This document shows positions 45,136-53,629 of a stretch of DNA of 64,000 bases, piece after piece. This stretch comes from Planctomycetota bacterium (GTDB lineage: Bacteria > Planctomycetota > UBA1135 > JACQFD01): positions 80,303 to 144,302 of the forward strand of contig JACQFD010000038.1 in NCBI GenBank assembly GCA_016200225.1. The letters are read 5' to 3'. A program made the position numbers and the translations under genes. The stretch's first letter is position 1; each line of letters starts with the position of its first letter. The notes beneath the pieces are model-generated. The model saw only the letters and a program-made list of their open reading frames with translations, searched no databases and had not been told where the DNA came from.

Positions 45136-45891
45136 CTAATCGACCACGCCGAGCCGGTCAAGTTCGGCGCGCGACTCGTCGCGCAGGCGGTAGCCGACGC
45201 CGATCACGGTTTCGAGGCGGCGTCCGCTCTTTCCTAATTTTCGCCGGATGGCGGCCATGTGGACGTCGATCGTGCGCTCGAGGACGTGCGGGCCGCCCGA
45301 AACGATATCTACAATTTCGGAACGCGAACGCACGCGGCCGGGGCGCACGGCGAGAAATTGTAATATCTGAAATTCTTTATGAGTGAGATGGATCGCCTTG
45401 CCTTCGACCGAAACCTCGTGGCGCCCGGCGTCGACGCGCACTTCGTCAATTGTGATGACTTCCGAAGGATCGGTCTCCCCCGACGAACGCCGCAGCAGCG
45501 CGCGCAGGCGCGCGACGAGCACGCGCGGCGACACAGGTTTTGTTACATAATCGTCGGCGCCGACTTCGAGTCCCGCCACGTGATCCGTATCGTCGCCGCG
45601 AGCTGTTAATATAACGATCGGAACGCGCGCGGTCGACGGCGACCGGCGGAGCTGTCGGCAGACTTCGAGACCGTCGATCCCCGGAAGCATCAAATCGAGA
45701 ATGATTGCATCGGGGATGTCGCGTTCGATTCCGGCGAGCGCGAGTCGCCCGTCGCCGAACCACCGGACGCGATAACCCTCGCGCGTCAGATTATGTTTTA
45801 ACAAATCCGCGATGTCGCGTTCGTCTTCGACGAGCACGACGTCGCGGCCGGAAAACGCGCCGCCGTTCGAATTTTGTTTCTCGGTTTGCAC
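45136..45891 (-). CDS. OmpR/PhoB-family response regulator (copy 1)
   Basis: A 251-residue two-domain regulator. The receiver (about 17-130) has the acidic pair in LVEDERD, the phosphoacceptor Asp66 in LDLMLPG, and Lys in VTKPVSP. The winged-helix output domain (about 145-240) has LTHKEFQILQFLAVRPGRVRSRSEIV, ERTIDVHMAAIRRKLGKSG and ETVIGVGYRL. The sequence is very like PhoB/PhoP regulators and like the second regulator at 47440. Phosphorylation, probably by the adjacent histidine kinase, would let it bind direct repeats with an 11-bp period. It lies 118 bp downstream of the kinase gene, on the same strand. Confidence 0.88.
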   Translation of the reverse strand: MQTEKQNSNGGAFSGRDVVLVEDERDIADLLKHNLTREGYRVRWFGDGRLALAGIERDIPDAIILDLMLPGIDGLEVCRQLRRSPSTARVPIVILTARGDDTDHVAGLEVGADDYVTKPVSPRVLVARLRALLRRSSGETDPSEVITIDEVRVDAGRHEVSVEGKAIHLTHKEFQILQFLAVRPGRVRSRSEIVDIVSGGPHVLERTIDVHMAAIRRKLGKSGRRLETVIGVGYRLRDESRAELDRLGVVD

Positions 45892-46009
45892 GGCGCGGCA
45901 GTTTGCGCGCGTTCGTCAAGACGCTTCGCGAATCCTGTTAAGATTTAGCGAAGAATGGCCGCAAGAGCGCGTTTACGCGCCGAATTTAACTACAAATCGC
46001 GTTTTGTCC

Positions 46010-47443
46010 TCATTTTGGCGGCTCGAACGGGATCGAAACGCGAAAACGCGAGCCCACCCCCGGTTCGCTTTCGACGTCGATTTTTCCGCCATGTAACAAT
46101 ACCGCATGTTTAACGATCGCGAGGCCGAGGCCCGTGCCGCCCGCCTCGCGCGAGCGCGCGGGATCGGCGCGATAGAAACGTTCGAAAATGCGCGCGAGAT
46201 GTTCCGGCGCGATGCCGGTTCCCGTATCTTTAACAATAATTTGTACGCCGGCCGCGCCTGCGGACGCCTCCAAGGTTACTTTTCCGCCGGACGGCGTGTA
46301 TTTTATGGCATTGCTGATCAGATTCGAGATCGATTGATATAACAATTCCCGCTCGGCGATAATCTTTAGATCGCCGAGCGTTTCGCTCATGCTCAGATCG
46401 ATTCCCTTTTTCTTCGCGGGCTCGCGGTGCGCCTCGAACGCGCTTTCGCAGACTTCGACGACGCTCACGGAATCGAACTGAAACGCGCCGCCGGCCGAGT
46501 CGAGCCGCGCCAGATGTAACATATCGCGGACGAGTTCCTCGAGGCGGCGCGAATTGCGCGCGATCGTTTCGAGAAACTTGCCGCGCGTCTCCGCGTCGAG
46601 ATCGGGGTCGTCCTGCAGCGTTTCCGCGTAGCCGAGAATCGCCGACAGTGGAGTCTTAATCTCGTGGCTCGCGTTCGCTACAAAATCGATGCGCATGCGC
46701 TCGAGTCGGCGGAGGTCGCTGATGTCCCCGGCGATCAGTAATATTCGCACTTCGCGCCCGCCCGGATCCGGAATCCGGCTTCCGCGAAAACGAAACGTCG
46801 TCAGGTCCTCCTCGTCGATAACAATATCCGCTTGTAAAGATTCGAACGAATCGCGAACGCGTTCGACAAATTCCTGAATCTTTGCATTTCGCGAGACTTC
46901 GACGAACAACCGTCCGGTCGCGTCGGGCGGCGCGTGAAACATGAGCCGCGCCGCGCCGTTCATTAACAAAATCCGGCCCGATTCGCCGATGACAATAATT
47001 CCCTCCGAAGCGTGGTCGAGAATCGTGCGAACCTCGTTTTGTTGCGATTCGGCCTCGCGCAGCAGCGACGCGCGGCGGTCGGCGAGCGCATTCATCCATT
47101 CCGCCATTTTGCCGAATTCGTCGTCGCGCGAGACGTCGATGCGCGCGTGCGCGTCGCCGGCCGCCATCGTCTGCGCGGCGCGGAGAATCGGATCCGCGTC
47201 GCGGCGAAAACGTCCCGCGGCGAAGAGCGCGACGATATAACAAAAAACAAGGGCAATTCCGCAGATGGCGACCAATGCAATATAAATCTGCACGACGGCC
47301 GCGTGCACGTCGATTTGTTGTTTTACACCGGCTTCTTCAATATTATGAATCGCGACCCAGCCGATGATCGAAACCGCGATCGTCGACGCGATCGCCGATC
47401 CCGCGAAAACGGCCGTGAAAATGCGGTCGCGAAAGGGGTTCAT
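46010..47443 (-). CDS. PhoR-like sensor histidine kinase
   Basis: A 477-residue membrane kinase. Two membrane helices (about 10-31 and 52-77) enclose only a short periplasmic loop, as in PhoR proteins that sense through Pst/PhoU. A HAMP-like segment (78-125), a PAS domain (about 135-240), HisKA with ASHEIKTPLS (His260) and HATPase_c with NLISNAIKYTP, DTGTGIAPEHLARIFERFY and GGTGLGLAIVKHAV follow. It should autophosphorylate and donate to one or both flanking PhoB-like regulators. Its start overlaps the stop of the upstream regulator gene as ATGA, so the two are translationally coupled. Confidence 0.88.
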   Translation of the reverse strand: MNPFRDRIFTAVFAGSAIASTIAVSIIGWVAIHNIEEAGVKQQIDVHAAVVQIYIALVAICGIALVFCYIVALFAAGRFRRDADPILRAAQTMAAGDAHARIDVSRDDEFGKMAEWMNALADRRASLLREAESQQNEVRTILDHASEGIIVIGESGRILLMNGAARLMFHAPPDATGRLFVEVSRNAKIQEFVERVRDSFESLQADIVIDEEDLTTFRFRGSRIPDPGGREVRILLIAGDISDLRRLERMRIDFVANASHEIKTPLSAILGYAETLQDDPDLDAETRGKFLETIARNSRRLEELVRDMLHLARLDSAGGAFQFDSVSVVEVCESAFEAHREPAKKKGIDLSMSETLGDLKIIAERELLYQSISNLISNAIKYTPSGGKVTLEASAGAAGVQIIVKDTGTGIAPEHLARIFERFYRADPARSREAGGTGLGLAIVKHAVLLHGGKIDVESEPGVGSRFRVSIPFEPPK

Positions 47444-48120
47444 CCCTCGCGCAATTTGTAACCGACTCCGCGGACGGTCTCGACGAGGTCGCCCGCGACG
47501 CCAAGTTTTTTGCGTAAAGACATCACGTGCGCGTCGACGGTCCGTTCGAGCACGGCGATTTCTCCGGAGACGGATTCTACAATTTCCATGCGCGTGCGCA
47601 CGCGTCCCGGCCGTCCCGCGAGGAATTTTAGTATCTTAAATTCCGTCGCCGTCAGCGCGACCGCTTCGCCCTCGACGCGGACTTCGTGCCGCCCCGAATC
47701 GATTTGTATATTTCCAACGCGAACGACCTCGCCCGTCTGCGCGTCGTGCGTTCCGCGCCGCAACACCGACTTGACGCGCGCCATCAACACGCGCGGCGAA
47801 AACGGTTTTGTTATATAATCGTCGGCGCCGACTTCGAGACCGGCCACCTGGTCGATGTCCTCGGCGCGCGCCGTTAACATTAAAATCGGAACGTGCGCAG
47901 TCTTCGGATTCGCGCGCAGGCGCCGGCAGATTTCGAGGCCCTCGATGCCCGGAAGCATTAAATCTAAGATTAAAACGTCGGGCGGCTCGCGATCGACGCC
48001 CGCGAGCCCGAGGTTGCCGTCGAAATACTGACGAACGGCGAAACCGTCCCGCGCGAGCGCGTGCCGCACGAGATCGGAGACATCGCGCTCGTCTTCTATG
48101 ATTACCGCGGACTTGGTCAT
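47440..48120 (-). CDS. phoB: PhoB-like response regulator (copy 2)
   Basis: A 226-residue regulator of normal PhoB length. The receiver has IIEDERD, Asp53 in LDLMLPG and ITKPFSP. The winged-helix domain has LTATEFKILKFLAGRPGRVRTRMEIV, ERTVDAHVMSLRKKLGVAG and ETVRGVGYKL. It is the first gene of a run regulator-kinase-regulator-porin-porin, all on the minus strand. Coupling to the PhoR-like kinase by a 4-bp overlap makes this copy the likely cognate PhoB. The gene symbol rests on similarity and context, not on proof of phosphate response. Confidence 0.85.
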   Translation of the reverse strand: MTKSAVIIEDERDVSDLVRHALARDGFAVRQYFDGNLGLAGVDREPPDVLILDLMLPGIEGLEICRRLRANPKTAHVPILMLTARAEDIDQVAGLEVGADDYITKPFSPRVLMARVKSVLRRGTHDAQTGEVVRVGNIQIDSGRHEVRVEGEAVALTATEFKILKFLAGRPGRVRTRMEIVESVSGEIAVLERTVDAHVMSLRKKLGVAGDLVETVRGVGYKLREG

Positions 48121-48241
48121 GGCGTTTGGCGCGCGGGCCGCGCGTTCAGCGTCTGTTTTCTAGTCGATCGGCGGCGAATTTCACAGATAGCGCATCCGGC
48201 GGCTTCGAAGTCGGGCGCGCGCGCGCTAACCTCTGCGGCCC

Positions 48242-50494
48242 ATGACCCGTTATCTCGTCACTTCGGCGCTCCCCTATGCGAACGGCCCGATTCACTTCGG
48301 CCACGTCGTCGGCGCGTACCTCCCCGCCGACGTTTATGTTCGATACCGGCGCATGCGCGGCGACGACGTGATGTTCGTGTGCGGCACCGACGAGCACGGC
48401 GTCGCGATAACAATTAACGCCGAGGCGCAGGGCAAGGACTACGGCGAATTCGTCGCGCACTGGCGCAAGGAAATCAAAGATACGTTCGACGCGTTTAATA
48501 TTAAATTTGGATATGTAAATAAAGAAAGGAATATCGACATCGAACAATTCAGCGGAACGCACGTCTGCGAGCCGCACGAGAAGATTTCGCAGCAGTTTTT
48601 TTCAAACCTCGAAAAGAATAAGTATTTATCTCAAAAAACCGAGAAACAGTGGTATTGCAACACGCACCAAATGTTTCTCGCGGATCGATATCTGGAAGGA
48701 ACGTGCCCGTTCTGCGGCGCCGAAAACGCGCGCGGCGACGAATGTAAAAAATGCGGACAATGGATCGACGCGCTCGAATTGAAGAATCCGCGATGTAAAT
48801 TATGCGGAAACGCACCGGTCGTCAAGGATACGACGCATTGGTATATTAACCTCGACGAAATTCACCGGGACGGCCTCGGCGACTGGTTCGATAACAGTAA
48901 AGATCACGTTGACTGGAAGCCAAATGTAAAATCCTTCGTCGGCAACATGCTTGCTGACCTTCACCCGCGGCCGATCACGCGCGATTTGCGTTGGGGAATT
49001 CCCCTGCCAGAACCGCACGCTGTCGACGGAAAAGTATTGTACGTTTGGTTCGACGCGCCGATCGGTTATTGTTCGATGACGCAGGAATTACTAGAAAAAA
49101 TAAAAAATAATAAAGAATCGTGGCTTGACTGGTGGAGCGATCGCGACACGAAAGTTGTGCATTTCATCGGAAAAGATAATATCGGATTTCACACGATCGT
49201 TTTTCCAGCGATCCTGTTCGGACAAAAAACCGAATTCGGAAAAAAACTAAATCTCCCGTGGGCCGTGCCCGCGATGGAATTTTATAATTTACAGGGAAAG
49301 AAGTTTTCGACGAGCGATGGATGGACGATTGATCCCAAGGAATTCTTGAAGAAATTCCCGAATGTCGATGCGTTGAGGTTTACATTAATGTCGACAGCGC
49401 CGGAGACTTCGGATTCGGAGTTCTCGTTTGAGGAGTATCACCGAATAAATAATGAACTCGCCAATAATATCGGGAATCTTGTTTCGAGAACACTTACATT
49501 CGTCCGAGATAAGTTTGACGGCCGCATGATTCGAAATAATCAATCTCAAACAACGAGCGAACTATTTCTAATTTCAATCTCGCCCTTCGTTCATACCTAT
49601 GAAGAGCATATGGACAATTATCGATTCCGCGGGGCAATTCAAGCCCTGCTATCGATCAGCGATATTGCGAATCAGTATTTTAACGACTTCGCTCCATGGA
49701 AGGACATTAAGAGTAGCGATCCGAAGCAGAGAGAGAGGGCGCACGATTGTATCGATGCGTCCGCAAGGATAATCCAAATATTGGGAACACTCTGCGACCC
49801 ATTCATACCGGGTATTGCGAAGAGAATGCGCGAAAGTGTGGGAAAAGAAAATAATGACAATGCTACGATCTATTCTGCAATCATGAATTATTATAAATCT
49901 TATGAATCGCCCACTCCAAAAGACCCAAAAATAATTGGCCATTTGTTGGCATTGACTGGAAATGAGTTCAGGGTTTCTGAAATTCCTATTCTCTTCCCCA
50001 AACTCGACCCCAAAACCATCCAATCCGAAATCGAATCCCTAAGATCCAAAACTAAAAAAATGGAAAACGAACCCAAACCTGCCGCCTCACCAGCTCCCAC
50101 ACCCGCTCCAGCCGCCGCGCCAGCTCCCGCAGCTGCCCCCGCACCCGCCGCCGATCCGAACGCGCCGAAGCCGACGATCGAATATGATGATTTTGCGAAA
50201 ATTGAATTTCGCATTGGAACGGTCGTCGAGGCATCGCGCGTGCCGAAGGCGGATAAGTTATTACAACTACAAATCGACATCGGCCGCGAAAAGCGGCAGG
50301 TCGTCGCGGGCATCGCGGGGCGCTACACTCCCGAGGAATTAGTAGGAAAGCGCGTCGTCGTCGTGTGCAATCTCGCGCCGCGAAAACTGCGCGGCGTCGA
50401 GAGTCAGGGAATGCTGCTGGCAGGCGACGACGGCCGCGGCCCCGTGTTCATCACGCCGTCGGGCGAGATCAACACCGGCGCGACTGTAAAATAA
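48242..50494 (+). CDS. metG: methionyl-tRNA synthetase with C-terminal tRNA-binding domain
   Basis: A 750-residue class I aminoacyl-tRNA synthetase. The HIGH motif is HFGH (18-21). The connective domain has two zinc knuckles (CPFCGAENARGDECKKC and CKLCG region). The KMSKS motif is KFSTS (about 354-358). The anticodon-binding helical domain spans about 400-600. An Ala/Pro-rich linker (about 618-645) leads to an EMAP/Trbp111-type domain (IEYDDFAKIEFRIGTVVEA, KLLQLQIDIGREKRQVVAGIAGRY, NLAPRKLRGVESQGMLLAG), which promotes dimerisation and tRNA binding. The middle, about 49080-50100, is clearly more AT-rich than both ends and uses different codons. Cytoplasmic; it charges tRNA with methionine. Confidence 0.95.
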   Translation: MTRYLVTSALPYANGPIHFGHVVGAYLPADVYVRYRRMRGDDVMFVCGTDEHGVAITINAEAQGKDYGEFVAHWRKEIKDTFDAFNIKFGYVNKERNIDIEQFSGTHVCEPHEKISQQFFSNLEKNKYLSQKTEKQWYCNTHQMFLADRYLEGTCPFCGAENARGDECKKCGQWIDALELKNPRCKLCGNAPVVKDTTHWYINLDEIHRDGLGDWFDNSKDHVDWKPNVKSFVGNMLADLHPRPITRDLRWGIPLPEPHAVDGKVLYVWFDAPIGYCSMTQELLEKIKNNKESWLDWWSDRDTKVVHFIGKDNIGFHTIVFPAILFGQKTEFGKKLNLPWAVPAMEFYNLQGKKFSTSDGWTIDPKEFLKKFPNVDALRFTLMSTAPETSDSEFSFEEYHRINNELANNIGNLVSRTLTFVRDKFDGRMIRNNQSQTTSELFLISISPFVHTYEEHMDNYRFRGAIQALLSISDIANQYFNDFAPWKDIKSSDPKQRERAHDCIDASARIIQILGTLCDPFIPGIAKRMRESVGKENNDNATIYSAIMNYYKSYESPTPKDPKIIGHLLALTGNEFRVSEIPILFPKLDPKTIQSEIESLRSKTKKMENEPKPAASPAPTPAPAAAPAPAAAPAPAADPNAPKPTIEYDDFAKIEFRIGTVVEASRVPKADKLLQLQIDIGREKRQVVAGIAGRYTPEELVGKRVVVVCNLAPRKLRGVESQGMLLAGDDGRGPVFITPSGEINTGATVK

Positions 50495-50511
50495 CATTAT
50501 TCAAAACAAAC

Positions 50512-50543
50512 CGGGCGCCGCTCCGCCATCGGAACGGCGCCCG
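50512..50543. terminator. bidirectional rho-independent terminator
   Basis: A 14-bp stem with one mismatch, CGGGCGCCG-C-TCCG against CGGA-A-CGGCGCCCG, with a 4-nt loop. On the minus strand it is followed by GTTTGTTTT. It stands between the convergent metG and M16 peptidase genes and can serve both. Confidence 0.75.
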
Positions 50544-50563
50544 AATTGTTATCTCCGCGCGAT

Positions 50564-50614
50564 CTTACTTATTCGCCGGCCTTACTTATTCGCCGGCCCT
50601 ACTTATTCGCCGGA
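50564..50614 (-). repeat. 17-bp tandem repeat at the 3' end of the M16 peptidase gene
   Basis: Three head-to-tail 17-bp units (plus strand CTTACTTATTCGCCGGC, twice exact, then one with two changes). The unit nearest the gene encodes its last residues PANK and its stop codon; the other two copies lie in the 3' untranslated region and each carries its own TAA-like end. Confidence 0.9.
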
Positions 50615-53481
50615 GCTGAGGCGGGCTTCGACGGCTTCGATATAAAGATGGTCGCCCGGTCGCGCGTCAAGTATTGCTTCGCGAGCGGAGTAAGATCGGC
50701 GATCTTTACATTTTCGGGGAATGTCGAGATGGTTTTGATGTCGGCGATCGCGTTCGGATTTGTATAAATCATCGAAAGATTCTGCATCCAAAATCCGTTG
50801 TTGCGCTGCGCGTCGCGGATTTGCGCGAGAATCGGCTCCTTCGCGCGAGTCAACTCGTCGTCCGTCGCGCCATTCTTAGCAAGTCCGTCCGCCGCGGCGA
50901 TGCACGCCTCGACGGTTTCATCGACTTTGTCGGGCGCCGATTCGGCGTCGATTGCAATAAAACCATCGCCGGGATACACGCGGCTCATCTGGGCGTGCGC
51001 TTGCGGCGCATACGTGGCGCCGAGTTTTTCGCGAACCTCGACGCGCAGGCGATCGCTAAGAATCGTGGCGACCCAGTTTAGATTGCGGCGCGTCGGCGTG
51101 TCGCGCCCGTCGGTGGTCGGATATATAATACGAAGCATTACTTTTGGAATATCCGATTCGGCTTCATAAGTAAACTTCTTTCCGACGGCAAGTTGGGCCG
51201 GCCTGCGGCGCGCATCATAATGATTGACCGCGCGACGCGGCGGGAGATTGCCGAACGTGCGCGCCGCCGCCTCGATGGCGGCGTCGGGCTCGACGTCGCC
51301 TATAACTGTAATATCGATCGGCGCGCCGTCGAGATTCGGCACGAGCCACGCTTTTAACATATCGAGCGTGAATCCCTCGACGGCTTCGCGCGCCGGGAAT
51401 CGCTTGCTCTCGTCTCCATACAAATCCGCGTCGGCGCGCAGCGCCATCGCGCGGCCGACGTCATGCTTGAAACTTTCGTAAATCAACGGAACCTGTTTTT
51501 GTAATAATTGCATTCCGTCGTCGCGCCAGCCCGGATCCGTGAGCAGCGCATGCATCAATTCGAACTGCCGTACGAGATCCTTCGAGGTCGTGGCCCCGCC
51601 GATCGAGAACGATTCGTCGCCCGGCGAGAGCGCCGCGCCGACCTGTTTTCCGGCGTTGATTTTCCGAAGGTCGTCGATGCTGTGTTTGCCGAGCCCGCCG
51701 CCGTTGAATCCCGCCTGCGTGAATATTTGATATATTAATTCAGGCTTCTCGAGCGTCAGCATGCCCTCGCCGATCTGCGCATTGATCAGAATCTGATTTT
51801 TTTGAAAGTCCGTTTTCTTGACGCGCATCCGGACTTTGTTTTCGAAAACGATTTCCGTGAAATCGAGATCGGCGTTCTGCGTTTTGGAAGTAATATTACC
51901 TTTCTTCGCGGCGTCGCTCGAGTACGCGAACGGCAATTCGACTTTCTTTTCGCGTTTCTTTACTTCTTTCTTACGGCTTTCTTCGAATACCGAGCGAAGC
52001 TGTTTGCCTCCGTCGGGCCCAAGGTCAATATTACCAAAACCGTCGACGATCGACGTCCCTTCGCTCCATGCGTTCTTGAACGCCAGCGCGCAGGCATCGA
52101 CCGTCAGTTTTTCAATCGCCGGTTTTAGTAAATTACGAATCGTCGTCGCGTCGGCGGGAACTGTACGATTCTCCGACGCATCGAGAATATCGTTCAAGAA
52201 CGCGCCGCTCGCGCGCGTTTTCTCGCGCTCGACCGCCTCGTCGAGACTCCGCAGCGTATTCGCGCGCACTTCATTCAATTCGGAATCGTCGAATCCGAAC
52301 TCGACCGCGCGCCGCAGTTCCTTCTCGCAGCGCTCCAGCGCCTTTTGCCACTGTTCGGTCTGCGCGACGATATTTAATGTTTCGCCCGACTGCACGCGAA
52401 TGCCCAACTGTTCGGAAATTTGCCTGAGATCGCCCGCCGAAGCGTTGACGAACGGCGCGTCTTTCTTCTTCGCGAGTTCCGAAAATCTTAAATTTACGAT
52501 TCTGCGCGCGAAGTCGAGCGGAATGTCCTCGACGATGTTTTTCTTATTTTCCGGACGCTCGACCCACGGGCGCGCCATGCCGATCGACAAATTGACGGAA
52601 CTCAGCTCCTTGTCGTAAATATAAAATTCACGGGTCGGATATTTACATTCGCCGACGGACGGCGTCAGATCGAAGGGCGCGTTCGGCGATTCGAGCGAAC
52701 CGAATGCCTCGCGAACGAGCGATTCTGGATTGTAATTTTTCAAATCGCCGATGACGACGAGAGTATAATTCTCCGGGCGATACCATTTTTTATAAAATTT
52801 ACGAATCGAATCGGATGTGAACTTGTCGCGCATCGCCTTGTCGCCGATCGGGAGGCGGCTCGCGGCGCGCGTTCCGTCGAGTTCGACGGCGAGCGATTTG
52901 ATAAGTACGCGAAATTGTGCCGAATCGCGCTCGCGCTCCTCGGCGTCGATGACGCCGCGTTCGCTAACGACTTCCTTTTCGGCGAGCAGCAGGCCGTCCG
53001 CGAAATCGCGCATGACGGTGAGTCCTTCCTGTATCGTCTTCGCGTCCGAATTGGGAAGATCCAATTGATATATCGTCTGGTCGAATCCCGTCGATGCATT
53101 CGTATCCGCGCCGAACGACATGCCGTGTTTTTGGAACCACTCGACGAGCGTACCCGCCGGGAAATGTGTACTTCCGTTAAAACACATATGTTCGAGATAA
53201 TGCGCCATGCCGCGTTCGCTCTCTTCCTCCGCGAGGCTGCCCACGTTTACATGTAGTCTAACATAACAGCGATCCTTCGGCTCGGAGTTCGCCATCCATG
53301 CGAATCGCATACCACTATTAAATTTTCCGAAATGGATGCGCGGATTGACCGGGATGTCGGAAGTCTCGTGCTCCCACGCGCGCACAAGCGAGACGCGCGG
53401 AGACGATTGCAGCGATTGGCAGGCGGCCGCGAGCGAGGCCGCGGCGACAATTGATATTAATAATGTATGGTTGCGTTTCAT
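50599..53481 (-). CDS. M16 family zinc metallopeptidase, lipoprotein
   Basis: A 960-residue protein with a lipoprotein signal (MKRNHTLLISIVAAASLAAAC). Two M16 halves follow. The first has the inverted zinc motif HYLEH (94-98) with the downstream Glu in VIDAEERERD. The later domains have VIGDVEPDAAIEAAARTFGNLP and the substrate-binding R/Y region of the family (KVMLRIIYPTTDGRDTPTRRNLNWVATIL, LRVEVREKLGATYAPQAHAQMS). The length matches pitrilysin-like or PqqL-like enzymes that cut peptides in the periplasm or at the outer membrane. The ATG at 53481 begins the lipoprotein signal; the longer frame upstream is not coding-like. It follows the large repeat-domain gene by about 150 bp. Confidence 0.88.
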   Translation of the reverse strand: MKRNHTLLISIVAAASLAAACQSLQSSPRVSLVRAWEHETSDIPVNPRIHFGKFNSGMRFAWMANSEPKDRCYVRLHVNVGSLAEEESERGMAHYLEHMCFNGSTHFPAGTLVEWFQKHGMSFGADTNASTGFDQTIYQLDLPNSDAKTIQEGLTVMRDFADGLLLAEKEVVSERGVIDAEERERDSAQFRVLIKSLAVELDGTRAASRLPIGDKAMRDKFTSDSIRKFYKKWYRPENYTLVVIGDLKNYNPESLVREAFGSLESPNAPFDLTPSVGECKYPTREFYIYDKELSSVNLSIGMARPWVERPENKKNIVEDIPLDFARRIVNLRFSELAKKKDAPFVNASAGDLRQISEQLGIRVQSGETLNIVAQTEQWQKALERCEKELRRAVEFGFDDSELNEVRANTLRSLDEAVEREKTRASGAFLNDILDASENRTVPADATTIRNLLKPAIEKLTVDACALAFKNAWSEGTSIVDGFGNIDLGPDGGKQLRSVFEESRKKEVKKREKKVELPFAYSSDAAKKGNITSKTQNADLDFTEIVFENKVRMRVKKTDFQKNQILINAQIGEGMLTLEKPELIYQIFTQAGFNGGGLGKHSIDDLRKINAGKQVGAALSPGDESFSIGGATTSKDLVRQFELMHALLTDPGWRDDGMQLLQKQVPLIYESFKHDVGRAMALRADADLYGDESKRFPAREAVEGFTLDMLKAWLVPNLDGAPIDITVIGDVEPDAAIEAAARTFGNLPPRRAVNHYDARRRPAQLAVGKKFTYEAESDIPKVMLRIIYPTTDGRDTPTRRNLNWVATILSDRLRVEVREKLGATYAPQAHAQMSRVYPGDGFIAIDAESAPDKVDETVEACIAAADGLAKNGATDDELTRAKEPILAQIRDAQRNNGFWMQNLSMIYTNPNAIADIKTISTFPENVKIADLTPLAKQYLTRDRATIFISKPSKPASAPANK

Positions 53482-53629
53482 CGTCCGTTCGAGTGAATGC
53501 CGCGTCCGGAGAATCCGTCGCGCGGCGGGTAAGTCGGGGATTGTAACCAGGGGCAAGGCCTGCTGAAAACACTGAAATTGGGGATGGAACGCCTCCGGCC
53601 GTGGCGTGCGCACGGCGCGAATGGCGGAA

